Of a stretch of DNA of 64,000 nt, positions 35,302 to 44,050 are shown in pieces. This DNA is from an uncultured bacterium. GTDB taxonomy: Bacteria > Bacteroidota > Ignavibacteria > Kapaibacteriales > UBA4661. The position numbers and the translations under genes were made by a program. Each line of letters starts with the position of its first letter. Within the stretch, counting starts at the first letter, position 1. Location: the NCBI GenBank assembly GCA_937899715.1, contig CALCNX010000071.1, positions 20,267 through 84,266 on the forward strand, given 5' to 3'. The notes under the pieces are model-generated. The model was not told the origin of the DNA and did no database searches. It saw only the letters and a program-made list of their open reading frames with translations.

Positions 35302-37449
35302 CTACTGGCGAATAATCACTGGTGCAGTGCTGATGTAAGTTCCGTCCACATCAATCGAAACAAAATATGCTCCTTGTGCCATTCGGTGCGGTAGGGCGAT
35401 ATTTATTTTGTTTTCACCACTCGCCATCGTGCCTTGTGGAAATAGTGCTACCATTCGCCCAAGTGCATCAAGGATGCGCACTGTTACTGAACCTGTTTTG
35501 GTCTGGTTGAATGCCAGTTGTACCTGTTCTCCAGCGTGGCAAGGGTTGGGGCTAATGGAAAATGACGTGGACAACTGCTTTGAAGGGGAATTTGCAGCGC
35601 GAACAGAAGTCAAAGGAGAATTTAACAATGCACGAAATAAGCCCGTTTTGGTTCCCGCAACGAGACTGCCATCTACTGTGCCGAAAGCCTGAATGTTCTC
35701 CAATCGCCCAACGTCTTGCCAGTCATCGCCGACAACACGGAAGATATTGCCCGCACGGGTTGCTGCAAACGTTGATGATTCTGAGCCGCGAACAGTTGTG
35801 ACCATCTTGCTTGCAGGGATGTTATTCGTTTGCTGCCATTGTGCCGCGCTGCCCGCACTACGGTAACTTGCCGAAAAGCCGAGAGATGCTTGCTCCACGC
35901 CCACATAGAGTATTCCGTCAATGATTCCGATGCCTTGTATGCCGAATGATTGCGGCAGCGCAATCAGCCCTGCATTGAAGTCCTGCCATGTTGAGCCGAA
36001 ATCTGTGGAGCGCATCACACCTTTCCCGTTCGTGGCAACAAAAAGCGAGCCTCCAAGCATAGTCGCCCCTACGATCGTTCCCGCTTGGGAAAGTGTCTGC
36101 TGCCATGTCATGCCGACATCACGGGAGATGAAAACGTCACCCGTCGAAACACCCACAAGCAGCGTCGCACCCGCAGTGAGCAGAACATCAATGCTGCCGG
36201 AGATAGTGGGGCTGATAGCTTGCCACGTGGAAGAGTTATCCGTCAGAAGGTATAAACGACCCGTAGAAGTACCTGCCAGCGCTCCTGCAATCGGAGATTG
36301 CAACAAGGACATATACGTTAAGGAAACAACGGCTTGGTTGGACGGTAGCCCGTCAGATACACTCTGCCACGATGCGCTGTTGTCGGACGACAAATATACT
36401 TTTCCGTTCTGTGCGGCGAGATATGCCTTCATTCCTGACGCTACAAACGACGCGATGCCTACGTTTCTTGGTAAGCCCGTATTGCGCTCTTGCCATTCTG
36501 TTGTGCCTGAGGCTGCTCGAAAAACTCCCGTGAAAGGAACAGCACAAGCGGAAGTGCTGGCATTTGCCGCAAGCACAGTTCCTGCCGGAATATCTCGGAG
36601 CGATGTTCTTGTCCATGCCCCATTGGTGTACAGATAAACGTCCAAACCGCTACCGCTACTCACCTGCGCAAGAAGCACTGTGCCGGATGCCGTGAGCGAG
36701 CGCACCTGTGCATCCGCAGGAAGCCCTGTTGCGATTTTTTCCCATGAACTGCCGTTGCTTTGGGAGCGAAAGACAGTGCCGTTACTGAGTGCCACGAGGT
36801 TGTTTGATAACACCGTGAGCGCTGTAATGCTTGCATCCGAAGGAAGACCGCTTGGGGCAAGTTTTGTCCACGTTGGCGATGTGCCGTTTGGGAGCGTATA
36901 AATACCGTCACTTCCTGATGACACAAATAAGCCTGCGGGCGTTTCGACGAGGGTGGAGAGTATGGATTGCGAGGGCAGGGAAGCTATTTCCCACGTTGCG
37001 CCGAGGTCGGTGGAAGAGCCGAAGCCTTCTTCGGTGGAAATGTAGAGCGTACCACGTCGTTCGCCAATGCTTCGTATCGTCGTGCCAATCGTGCCGAAGG
37101 AAGTCATCGGACTCCATTGCTGTCCGTCGAAGCGATAGACGAGCATTTGGAGAAAGTCTTTGTCATAGCCGATGGCGATTGCGCCGAATGACGTTGCCGT
37201 AAGCGATTGAAGACTGAAGTCTTCTTTCGCCAAACTTTCCTGCCACGAAGCGCCGTTATCCGTCGAGCGATAAATACCGTAGCCGGAGACAGCAGCAAAA
37301 AAACTCGTCTCGTTCGCTGCTAATGCTTGTACATTTGTTGGCAAGCCGTTATCAATGCGCTGAAAATTCAGTTGTTGCGCCTTTGCGGTGGTCGCTAGTC
37401 CAACGGTGCAAAAGCATAACATGAGAAAAAAGATGTCAAGCGTTTTCAT
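35302..37449 (-). CDS. Secreted BNR-repeat protein with T9SS sorting domain
   Basis: 715 residues from ATG 37449 (37461 is an alternative). Signal peptide MKTLDIFFLMLCFCTVGLAT, cleaved near AKAQQ. The body to about residue 630 is built of repeated Asp-box-like units such as GIYRSTDNGASWQES, VYLSSDNSASWQSV and VMRSTDFGSTWQDF, as in sialidase or YCF48-like beta-propellers. The final 85 residues are a T9SS sorting domain (FSISPNPCHAGEQVQLAF). Asp boxes alone do not show sialidase activity; the catalytic residues of neuraminidases are not evident, so a structural or binding role is as likely. It lies 97 bp downstream of the 1793-residue protein gene, with a hairpin between. Confidence 0.8.
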   Translation of the reverse strand: MKTLDIFFLMLCFCTVGLATTAKAQQLNFQRIDNGLPTNVQALAANETSFFAAVSGYGIYRSTDNGASWQESLAKEDFSLQSLTATSFGAIAIGYDKDFLQMLVYRFDGQQWSPMTSFGTIGTTIRSIGERRGTLYISTEEGFGSSTDLGATWEIASLPSQSILSTLVETPAGLFVSSGSDGIYTLPNGTSPTWTKLAPSGLPSDASITALTVLSNNLVALSNGTVFRSQSNGSSWEKIATGLPADAQVRSLTASGTVLLAQVSSGSGLDVYLYTNGAWTRTSLRDIPAGTVLAANASTSACAVPFTGVFRAASGTTEWQERNTGLPRNVGIASFVASGMKAYLAAQNGKVYLSSDNSASWQSVSDGLPSNQAVVSLTYMSLLQSPIAGALAGTSTGRLYLLTDNSSTWQAISPTISGSIDVLLTAGATLLVGVSTGDVFISRDVGMTWQQTLSQAGTIVGATMLGGSLFVATNGKGVMRSTDFGSTWQDFNAGLIALPQSFGIQGIGIIDGILYVGVEQASLGFSASYRSAGSAAQWQQTNNIPASKMVTTVRGSESSTFAATRAGNIFRVVGDDWQDVGRLENIQAFGTVDGSLVAGTKTGLFRALLNSPLTSVRAANSPSKQLSTSFSISPNPCHAGEQVQLAFNQTKTGSVTVRILDALGRMVALFPQGTMASGENKINIALPHRMAQGAYFVSIDVDGTYISTAPVIIRQ

Positions 37450-37495
37450 AGTGAAATTCATATTTGGGATAGAAAATGGAGTGTCGAGAAAGGTA

Positions 37496-37530
37496 ATAAG
37501 CCGTTTCCTCGCATTCGGAAAACGGCTTAT
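37496..37530 (-). terminator. Hairpin between two surface-protein genes
   Basis: ATAAGCCGTTT (37496-37506) pairs with AAACGGCTTAT (37520-37530). The T-run after it on the minus strand is weak (TACCTTTC), so partial readthrough into the next gene is possible. Confidence 0.5.
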
Positions 37531-37546
37531 CTCTCAGGGGAATACC

Positions 37547-40500
37547 TTACTGTTTAATAAACTTCTCGGTGCGGCGAAGATTGAGTTTACCTGATTCCGA
37601 GCGGACTTCAACGAAATACGTACCCGGATGCAAGGCGTGAACGTCGAACTCTGTGTTCACGCTGCTGAGTGTGCCTGACAATGTGCGCTCTTGCAGAACA
37701 ATTCCTCGCGCATCCATGAGGCGCACCGTAAGCGGTTCCTTTGCTTCAGCATTCTGCACGATTTCACTCTCGGCAATTTCTACCTCCACGCGCAGAATAT
37801 CAGCGCTTGGATTAGGACTGGTCTTGAGCGTGAGCGCTAGCGCAGGAACGGTGAAGGAAACAACATTGGAATACGAACTTGTGCTTAATCCTACGGATGC
37901 TTTTACGCGGTAGTAATAGGTTGCTCCGGGAGTAAGAGGCGGGTTGGTAATGGTCATCGTATAATTCGTAGCAACAGGATTTCCAACACTTGTACCAAAC
38001 GCTGCTCGCAGGGGTGAAAATGTAGAGTTTGCCGAAATTTCCCCATCGTAGCGCGTTGCACCGGGTACGCTTGTCCAGTTGAAGGTAAACGAAGACGCGG
38101 TGATATTTGTTACCGCAAGCGCTGTTGGTGCTACGGGAGGAGTTGTATAGGACAACGTACTTGACCACGCTCCAAACGTGCCGTCCGCAGCAACGGCACG
38201 AACACGGTAGTAATAGGGCGTGTTGCTCGTCAGACCTGTTGCCGTGAAGCTGGTTGTCGTCGTGTTTCCATTAATGACACCCTGCGTCAGTTGTGCGTCA
38301 AGAGCAACGGTTGCTTGATACGAAACAGCGCCAGCCACTGCCTGCCAGTTGATTTGGAAGGAGGTCGTACCGAGAACCGTTATGAACGTAATCGTTGGTG
38401 CGGCAAGTGCTGAGGTTACACCGGCTTGGATGACGGTAACGGTCTTGGTAATACCGCCACCGACGAAGGTTACAACGGCGGTGCGCTGCAGAGTTGTCGT
38501 GTTGGTTTGTACTTGAATTGTCACGTTTGCATCGCCAGTACCACTTGCGGGCGAGACTGTTACCCACGACTGATTGCTTGAAGCCGTCCACGCAACGTTG
38601 GCGGTAACAATGACTGGATATGCACCGTTCACAGCCGGCACGGCACCCGCATTGATTTGGAAGATGTTTGTGTTGAGCGTGTTTGTAACGGTTGTCCCTG
38701 CTTGAGTAATAGTAATCGTCTGTGTAATTCCTCCGCCGGAAATAGTGATGCTGGCTGTCCGTTGTGTTGTTGAAGCATTCGCAGCAACGGTGAGAGAGAA
38801 TGTACCGTTATTTGTGCCGCTTGCGGGCGAGACTGTTGCCCATGCTTGATTGCTTGTTACTGTCCACGCAACGTTGGCGGTAACCGTTATTGGGAAATTA
38901 GTAATTCCTGCTGAGGATGGAGCAAAGGCAACCGGACTCACCGTGAGCGAGGCTACAGTGCCGGATTGCGATATGGCAATGGTTCTGGTGATGCCGCCGC
39001 CGGAAATGGTAATGATTGCAGTTCGTGCGCTCGTGGTCGTGTTGGTGCTAACGGTAAAGGTCATCGATCCGTTGCCGCTCCCGCTCGTTTGCTGAAGCGT
39101 AACCCACGATTGGTTGCTGCTTGCCGTCCAAGCGACGTTGGCGGTGATGGTCGCAGTCGTTGTGATTTGCGATGCGCTTACAGAAAGCGTTTGAAGACTA
39201 ACGGTGAGTGCGGCAGCCGCAGGTGGGGTAACAACAATGACGTTAGAATTGGGGCTTGTCGAGCCGGCATTAACTGCGCGAACACGGTAATAGTACGGCT
39301 TCAATGCCCAGCCGAGTGCTGTGTAGGACAGTCCGGGTACCGACAGATTATTTGCCACAAGGAGAGTAAATGTGCTGTCTGTTGCAATATCAATTTGGTA
39401 TCCCGTCGCACCAGCCACAGCAAGCCAATTTGCCGTGAAGTTCATCAGCCCTCCTGCGCCCGCAATGTTCGTGGCGGCAGTTGCAACCGGAGCTGCGAGT
39501 GTTGCTGTTCCTGCGCCTTGAGTGATGGTAACCGTTCTGGTGATGCCACCGCCCGAAATAGTAATGCTTGCGCTGCGCTGCGCGGTAGTGGGGTTGAGCG
39601 CCACGTTCAATGCTACCGTTCCGTTATTGCTGCCACTTTGTGGGGTAACGCTCGCCCATGCTTGATTGCTGTTTGCTGTCCATGCCACATTACTCGTAAT
39701 TGCAATGCTGATGTTACTTTGCCCCGCCGATGCAATGGTCAGCGTTTGTGGGCTTACTGTGAGGAGCGGAATCGGTGTTGCGGTAAAGTTGATATTGCTT
39801 GCAATACCATACACAGTAGGCGAAACTGGGTTTTGAACGTTGGTTAAAGAAACCGTGCGGGTTGTCGGGGTAAAAGTATAGCCCGCTAAGGTTGGCGTAA
39901 CGGTGTACGAACCGACATTGACTTTGTTAATTGTGTACACTCCTAGCGCATTGGTCAGAGCCGTTCCACCCGCTCCTGCGCTCACACTGACGTTAGCCAG
40001 TCCAATAGCGTTTAATGTGATTTTGCCTGTTATTTGCATTGGCGAGAGCGTGAAATCTTGTGTGCCGCTTTGTTGGGTGAGGTCTTTGAGAACGGTTTTG
40101 GTGGCAGTGTAATAGCCGTTTGGTAGTGTAACACTCACGGAATACACATTTTTGGCAAGATTCGTAAAGCTGTATGCGCCACTAGCATCGGTAACAGCTT
40201 GCAAGCCGTTGCTGAGGCTAACGGTTACTCCTTGCAGAGGTATCGCGGGTGAGCTGTTATCACGCACAAAACCCGTTAGTGAAACGGTGCTCACAGGCGG
40301 TGCGCCCCCAAGAAACGTTGAGTAAACACCGGTGCCGTGTGTGGCGACGGCGACCATTCCGTCATTATCGCGCTTGGCTATGTGCATAATTGCTATGCCC
40401 GGCTGTACACCGTCTTCAAGCATCCACGTTGTACTCATACCGTTCAGGGTGGTCGTCGAATACAGTCCTGCGCTTGTGCCGACAAAATAGGTTGTTTTTC

Positions 40501-42928
40501 CTTGATAATTTACAATCGCCGCCGATATACACGCCGGACCGTTACCACTGCCGTCCGGGAACTGCTCAAGATTGCCGCCAACGGGCTGCCATGTATTTCC
40601 GGCATCAGTAGTGTAGAAGAGGCTCTGGACATTGTAGTTGGAAAAAGCTACAATCGCGCGGTCAGCATTGGTGGGGTCAATGGCGATTGATTGGACATTG
40701 CCAAAGGAAGGGAAACCCTTGCCGATAGAGACGTTCACGGCTGTCGGGCTGGCAAGCCGCGCGTTGTCAATGCGCATGACCGAGCCGGGCGAGCCGACGT
40801 AAAGCCGAGTGGTTGCACCTTTTGCAGCAGCGATTGTTGTGATGCTGCCGGGAGCGATGCTTGTGAATTGTTTCCAGCCGGCAATTTGGTCATAGCCGCT
40901 TGCTGGAATAGAGTATAAATTGTCGTGCCGCCAAATGTCTTTGCCCGATGGGTAATACATCACACTGTCGCTGTTGGGGTCAAGGAAGTAGGGGTGAATA
41001 AAGAATCTGGATGTTGCATTAATAGGGTCAATCTTTGAGGTTGAATAATTGCTCAGGCTTCCTGCACCGTTTAGTATCATACGGGAATAGATATTTCCGT
41101 TTTGATAGGATGAATACACCATTCTATTTGTTCCCCACTTGGTAATAGCTGAATACACCCCATCGCCGCCGCCTGTTCCTTGCCATGCGCCCAAGCCATT
41201 TGTCGCTGTCAGGTACGTGCCGTTATCCTGCATTCCACCCATAACAACGTTGGAGCCTGATGTTTGCTCGTCAATGGCAATATGATAAAATTGGCTATTG
41301 ATATAGCCGGAATTGAGAGACGACCACTGGATAGAACCTGTCAGTAAGACACTTCCGACAGAAATATAGACCCCACCATCATTTGCTGCCAATCCACGTC
41401 CGTCTGAGAAAAAAGTAATTGCGTGGTGGTCAGAGTGAATTCCCGTGTTACCGCTCACTTGGGAAGGTGTTTGGAAGCCGTCCATAGAGCGATAAAAACT
41501 GACTCCGCCCAGAAAAACGATGTTTTCATTTTGGGGATAGACACCCAGCAGCATATCATATCCACCTTGTGTGCCGGACGAGAGACTGACGACGGGAGAA
41601 TTGATGACATTGCTTGTTCGGTCTTCCCATGCTCCACCTGCGCCGGAGCCATTGCCTGAAAGGTAGCCATATTTCATGAAAATTATTCCACTGGAGCCAT
41701 ATGGATTGGAGAAAGCTAAATAGACGGTATTGGGATTGGATGGCGCAACAGCTAGTACGCCTCGCTGCATAGATTGTGTAATGCTCTGGAAATTTGGCGG
41801 TGAAATATCTGTCCAACTTACGCCGTCAGAGGAACGATAAACTCTTCTGTTTGCGTCCGAAACCACCGCATAGAGAACACCCGTAGAACTAATGGTGACG
41901 TGAGTTCTTGCCGCCGATGTTGATGTGGGTATGGCAGTTGTCCACGACACGCCACCATCCACAGAGCGTATGATGCCACCACTTGTTGCTGCGATAATCT
42001 CATCCTGAAGGAGGTTTGCTGTGTTTGCTACAACAGAAAAAACATTTTGCAGCGTGCTGAGTCCTGCCGTTGAAGGTAAGGATTGCCACGTCAAACCACC
42101 GTCCGTTGACTTGAGAATACCTTGCATTTTTGTAGGAAAGCCGGAATACCAAAACTCACCGGTGCCGCAGTACCAAATGTTTTGTTTGCCGGGGCGTTTG
42201 TCCTGTACAAGGGAAGTGGCGTTGGGGGCTTGCGGGGTAGAAGTTGTCCGTGTCCACGATTGCCCTTTGTTCGTGGAGCGCCATATTCCGCCGCCGCCTA
42301 CTCCAGCAGCCAGAATGACATTTTCGTTAGAAACGTCAATGGCAACCGTGCGTGTGCGCCCGCCGATATTGAGCGGACCACGTGTCTGCCAGATAATGCT
42401 GGAAGCCTGAAGTTCTGCCGTTCCTTTTTCTTTTCCTTGTTCGCGCACTTTACCACTCCGCGAAGGTAGATTACGCAAAAACTCGCGCTCACGATAGCCG
42501 ATACCATCAGGAATCTCGCCCGTCTTGGGGTCGCGGAGCATCATCAAGAGCTGCTCTTGATAGCCGGGATGCTCACCCTTTTCTTCATCCTCTTCGCTCT
42601 CTTCGTCCTCTTCTTTCGCTCCATTTTTTTCTTCAAATGAAACTCGTCGTTCTTTTGTACCTCTCTTGGAGTGTACATACTCGTTTGGAGATGGAATTTG
42701 TTCGCTTGCACTGTTTATAGAAGCCGTATTACTTGCAGGCGCAGATAGTTGCTGAATATCTGCTGAGGCAGAGATATTCTCCTTGCCGATAGCCTTTGGC
42801 GTGGGAGATGTTTGCTGGGAAGGCGGTGTATAACCCAAACGCTCAAGTGGATTATGCAACGGAAGCAAGAGAGCCAGACACAGTACAAGCACTGCTCCGG
42901 CAATGACGGATGGTTGAAGTGGTCGCAT
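37547..42928 (-). CDS. Giant BNR/BACON/FN3 surface protein with T9SS sorting domain
   Basis: 1793 residues. The N-terminus is a signal-anchor (VIAGAVLVLCLALLLPL, 8-24), then a very acidic region (about 95-120). Residues about 165-880 contain beta-propeller repeats with Asp boxes (GIWRSTNKGQSWTRT, GILKSTDGGLTWQS, LFYTTDAGNTWQPV). About 895-1075 are two carboxypeptidase-regulatory-like domains (GVTVSLSNGLQAVTDASGAY). From 1080 to about 1510 are four BACON-type units with SNVAWTANSNQAWASV and an FN3 unit among them, two more FN3 units, and a T9SS sorting domain to the end (TSPNPSADILRVEV). Strong start: CAGGAGG 9 nt before ATG 42928. It is probably a secreted, repeat-built propeller. The promoter architecture is shared with the 1864-residue gene. 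Confidence 0.85.
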   Translation of the reverse strand: MRPLQPSVIAGAVLVLCLALLLPLHNPLERLGYTPPSQQTSPTPKAIGKENISASADIQQLSAPASNTASINSASEQIPSPNEYVHSKRGTKERRVSFEEKNGAKEEDEESEEDEEKGEHPGYQEQLLMMLRDPKTGEIPDGIGYREREFLRNLPSRSGKVREQGKEKGTAELQASSIIWQTRGPLNIGGRTRTVAIDVSNENVILAAGVGGGGIWRSTNKGQSWTRTTSTPQAPNATSLVQDKRPGKQNIWYCGTGEFWYSGFPTKMQGILKSTDGGLTWQSLPSTAGLSTLQNVFSVVANTANLLQDEIIAATSGGIIRSVDGGVSWTTAIPTSTSAARTHVTISSTGVLYAVVSDANRRVYRSSDGVSWTDISPPNFQSITQSMQRGVLAVAPSNPNTVYLAFSNPYGSSGIIFMKYGYLSGNGSGAGGAWEDRTSNVINSPVVSLSSGTQGGYDMLLGVYPQNENIVFLGGVSFYRSMDGFQTPSQVSGNTGIHSDHHAITFFSDGRGLAANDGGVYISVGSVLLTGSIQWSSLNSGYINSQFYHIAIDEQTSGSNVVMGGMQDNGTYLTATNGLGAWQGTGGGDGVYSAITKWGTNRMVYSSYQNGNIYSRMILNGAGSLSNYSTSKIDPINATSRFFIHPYFLDPNSDSVMYYPSGKDIWRHDNLYSIPASGYDQIAGWKQFTSIAPGSITTIAAAKGATTRLYVGSPGSVMRIDNARLASPTAVNVSIGKGFPSFGNVQSIAIDPTNADRAIVAFSNYNVQSLFYTTDAGNTWQPVGGNLEQFPDGSGNGPACISAAIVNYQGKTTYFVGTSAGLYSTTTLNGMSTTWMLEDGVQPGIAIMHIAKRDNDGMVAVATHGTGVYSTFLGGAPPVSTVSLTGFVRDNSSPAIPLQGVTVSLSNGLQAVTDASGAYSFTNLAKNVYSVSVTLPNGYYTATKTVLKDLTQQSGTQDFTLSPMQITGKITLNAIGLANVSVSAGAGGTALTNALGVYTINKVNVGSYTVTPTLAGYTFTPTTRTVSLTNVQNPVSPTVYGIASNINFTATPIPLLTVSPQTLTIASAGQSNISIAITSNVAWTANSNQAWASVTPQSGSNNGTVALNVALNPTTAQRSASITISGGGITRTVTITQGAGTATLAAPVATAATNIAGAGGLMNFTANWLAVAGATGYQIDIATDSTFTLLVANNLSVPGLSYTALGWALKPYYYRVRAVNAGSTSPNSNVIVVTPPAAAALTVSLQTLSVSASQITTTATITANVAWTASSNQSWVTLQQTSGSGNGSMTFTVSTNTTTSARTAIITISGGGITRTIAISQSGTVASLTVSPVAFAPSSAGITNFPITVTANVAWTVTSNQAWATVSPASGTNNGTFSLTVAANASTTQRTASITISGGGITQTITITQAGTTVTNTLNTNIFQINAGAVPAVNGAYPVIVTANVAWTASSNQSWVTVSPASGTGDANVTIQVQTNTTTLQRTAVVTFVGGGITKTVTVIQAGVTSALAAPTITFITVLGTTSFQINWQAVAGAVSYQATVALDAQLTQGVINGNTTTTSFTATGLTSNTPYYYRVRAVAADGTFGAWSSTLSYTTPPVAPTALAVTNITASSFTFNWTSVPGATRYDGEISANSTFSPLRAAFGTSVGNPVATNYTMTITNPPLTPGATYYYRVKASVGLSTSSYSNVVSFTVPALALTLKTSPNPSADILRVEVEIAESEIVQNAEAKEPLTVRLMDARGIVLQERTLSGTLSSVNTEFDVHALHPGTYFVEVRSESGKLNLRRTEKFIKQ

Positions 42929-42949
42929 AGCAACGTTCCTCCTGAAAAA

Positions 42950-43018
42950 ATGATTGTGAGAAATAGTTTACCGTGTCTCATTTTTCTTGGTACTTCCCGA
43001 AAAGTTGTGCCGACTGCC
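42950..43018 (-). promoter_or_regulatory. Leader element of the 1793-residue surface protein
   Basis: Minus strand reads GGCAGTCGGCACAACTTTT from 43018, then about 31 nt later GGTAAACTATTTCTC. The layout equals the leader at 34429-34493, and its first word is 82-83 nt from the ATG in both cases. Both genes also share a strong ribosome-binding site and the start context GCTATGCGAC. Confidence 0.6.
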
Positions 43019-43074
43019 CAAGGAAGTAACTACTGAGACTGCACCACACCGCCACAAGCGGTATGATGACAATA

Positions 43075-43164
43075 CAAAAGTACACTCTAAGCAGCGTGAA
43101 ACCTTGTACCTAAAAGTCAGTGATTTTTAGACGGGAAGTCATTTTTTTCTATACCAAAAGGTCA
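43075..43164 (-). promoter_or_regulatory. Three-repeat operator array and -7 box (locus B)
   Basis: Minus strand: TGACCTTTTGGTATA (43150-43164), TGACTTCCCGTCTAA (43127-43141) and TGACTTTTAGGTACA (43105-43119), then 22 bp and TACTTTTG (43075-43082). Periods are 23 and 22 bp. The last repeat-to-box distance is the same as at locus A. No TTG is found at -33. The middle repeat is the most divergent. Confidence 0.6.
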
Positions 43165-43218
43165 TCTGTTCCTGTAAAAAGACCCATTAAACCTATGATT
43201 GAAGCATGATGGAGGCAC

Positions 43219-43449
43219 AAAAAAAAAACGAAGCAAACAGATGGTTCGTTGAATATAATTGCTTCGAGGTGCGAGAATATCTGTAACGAAAATGGCGGGA
43301 ATCTGTATCTTCATTCTAGCACATCCTTTCTGTTCAATGCAGGGGAAATGTGGTTTACCGACCGCGGCTATGCCTACTGTTTGCCGACTGCCGGCATGGC
43401 TGTGGTGTTTTTTTTTGGTATTTTTTTTATTGAGAAATTTTAGAATATG
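43219..43449 (-). ncRNA. Candidate small or leader RNA, copy R2
   Basis: A unit of about 230 nt between a promoter (43456-43486) and a terminator: CGAAGCAA (43229-43236) pairs with TTGCTTCG (43259-43266), followed on the minus strand by about nine T. The body holds GGCAGTCGGCAAAC, CGGTCGGTAAACCACATTTC and a helix CACATTTC with a later GATGTG. A 120-nt core (43291-43410) differs from R3 at only a handful of positions. An alternative is a short peptide beginning MKIQIPAIF, preceded by AAAGGA. Confidence 0.55.
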
Positions 43450-43455
43450 TGCTCT

Positions 43456-43523
43456 CAAAGGTATGTCATTATGTTCCATTGTACAATAAGCATCCGATGA
43501 ACTGTCCCTTTTATCGGATGAAC
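43456..43523 (-). promoter_or_regulatory. Promoter of R2 with 21-bp-period repeat pair
   Basis: Minus strand: GTTCATCCGAT (43513-43523) and GTTCATCGGAT (43492-43502), period 21; 5 bp; TTG (43484-43486); 20 bp; TACCTTTG (43456-43463). Every spacing is identical to the R1 promoter. The proximal site ACAGTTCAT fits the LytTR/AlgR consensus. Confidence 0.62.
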
Positions 43524-43645
43524 CGCCCAACGTTGAATTTTTTCTAGGGAATGCATTTGTGAATTCAAGAGTGTCATTGGAAGTACAGAAACTTGTCGTT
43601 GCGCCTTGTTCTCGTGTAAGCATCTGTTAAATATGAGATTGTAGC

Positions 43646-43836
43646 GCAATAAAAAACGAAGCAATCGCAAGTCTTGTTGAACGTGATTGCTTCGTGGAGT
43701 GGGAGTATCTGCAATGAAAATGGCGGGAATCTGTATCTTCATTCTAGCACATCTTTTCTGTTCAATGCAGGGGAAATGCGGTTTACCAACCGCGGCTATG
43801 CCTACTGTTTGCCGACTGCTGGCATGGCTGTGGTGT
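43646..43836 (-). ncRNA. Candidate RNA copy R3, promoter not found
   Basis: A direct repeat of R2: the 120-nt core lies at 43717-43836. A stronger terminator ends it: ACGAAGCAATC (43656-43666) pairs with GATTGCTTCGT (43685-43695), followed by TTTTTT on the minus strand. The GTTCATC pair and TAnnTTTG box of R1 and R2 are missing upstream, so R3 looks truncated or silent. Loop bases differ from R2 while the closing stem is kept. Confidence 0.5.
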
Positions 43837-44050
43837 TTTTGGTGTAGTGCGGATAGAGAGAATCTGGAAACAGGTGTCATAATTGTCAAGACTCTACTGG
43901 CAGAATTCTTATCAAGATGTGGGGATAAGCAAGCAAGGATGGCAGGCTCTCACCGTAACAGAGAAACTATCATTTGGAAGTTAGTACGCATTTGTGTACG
44001 TTAGAGTAATAAGAACAATATCTACCGCAAAAGTCTGTTCTGCTCCTTCC

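Noticed and set aside
38966..39847. 293-residue Cys/Arg-rich plus-strand frame
   Set aside because: Antisense of the repeat-rich BACON/FN3 region; composition results from repeat codons.
43162..43889. 153- and 144-residue minus-strand frames through R2 and R3
   Set aside because: They run across terminator stems and operator sites of the candidate RNAs; I treat them as incidental, though a much shorter frame is noted as an alternative.
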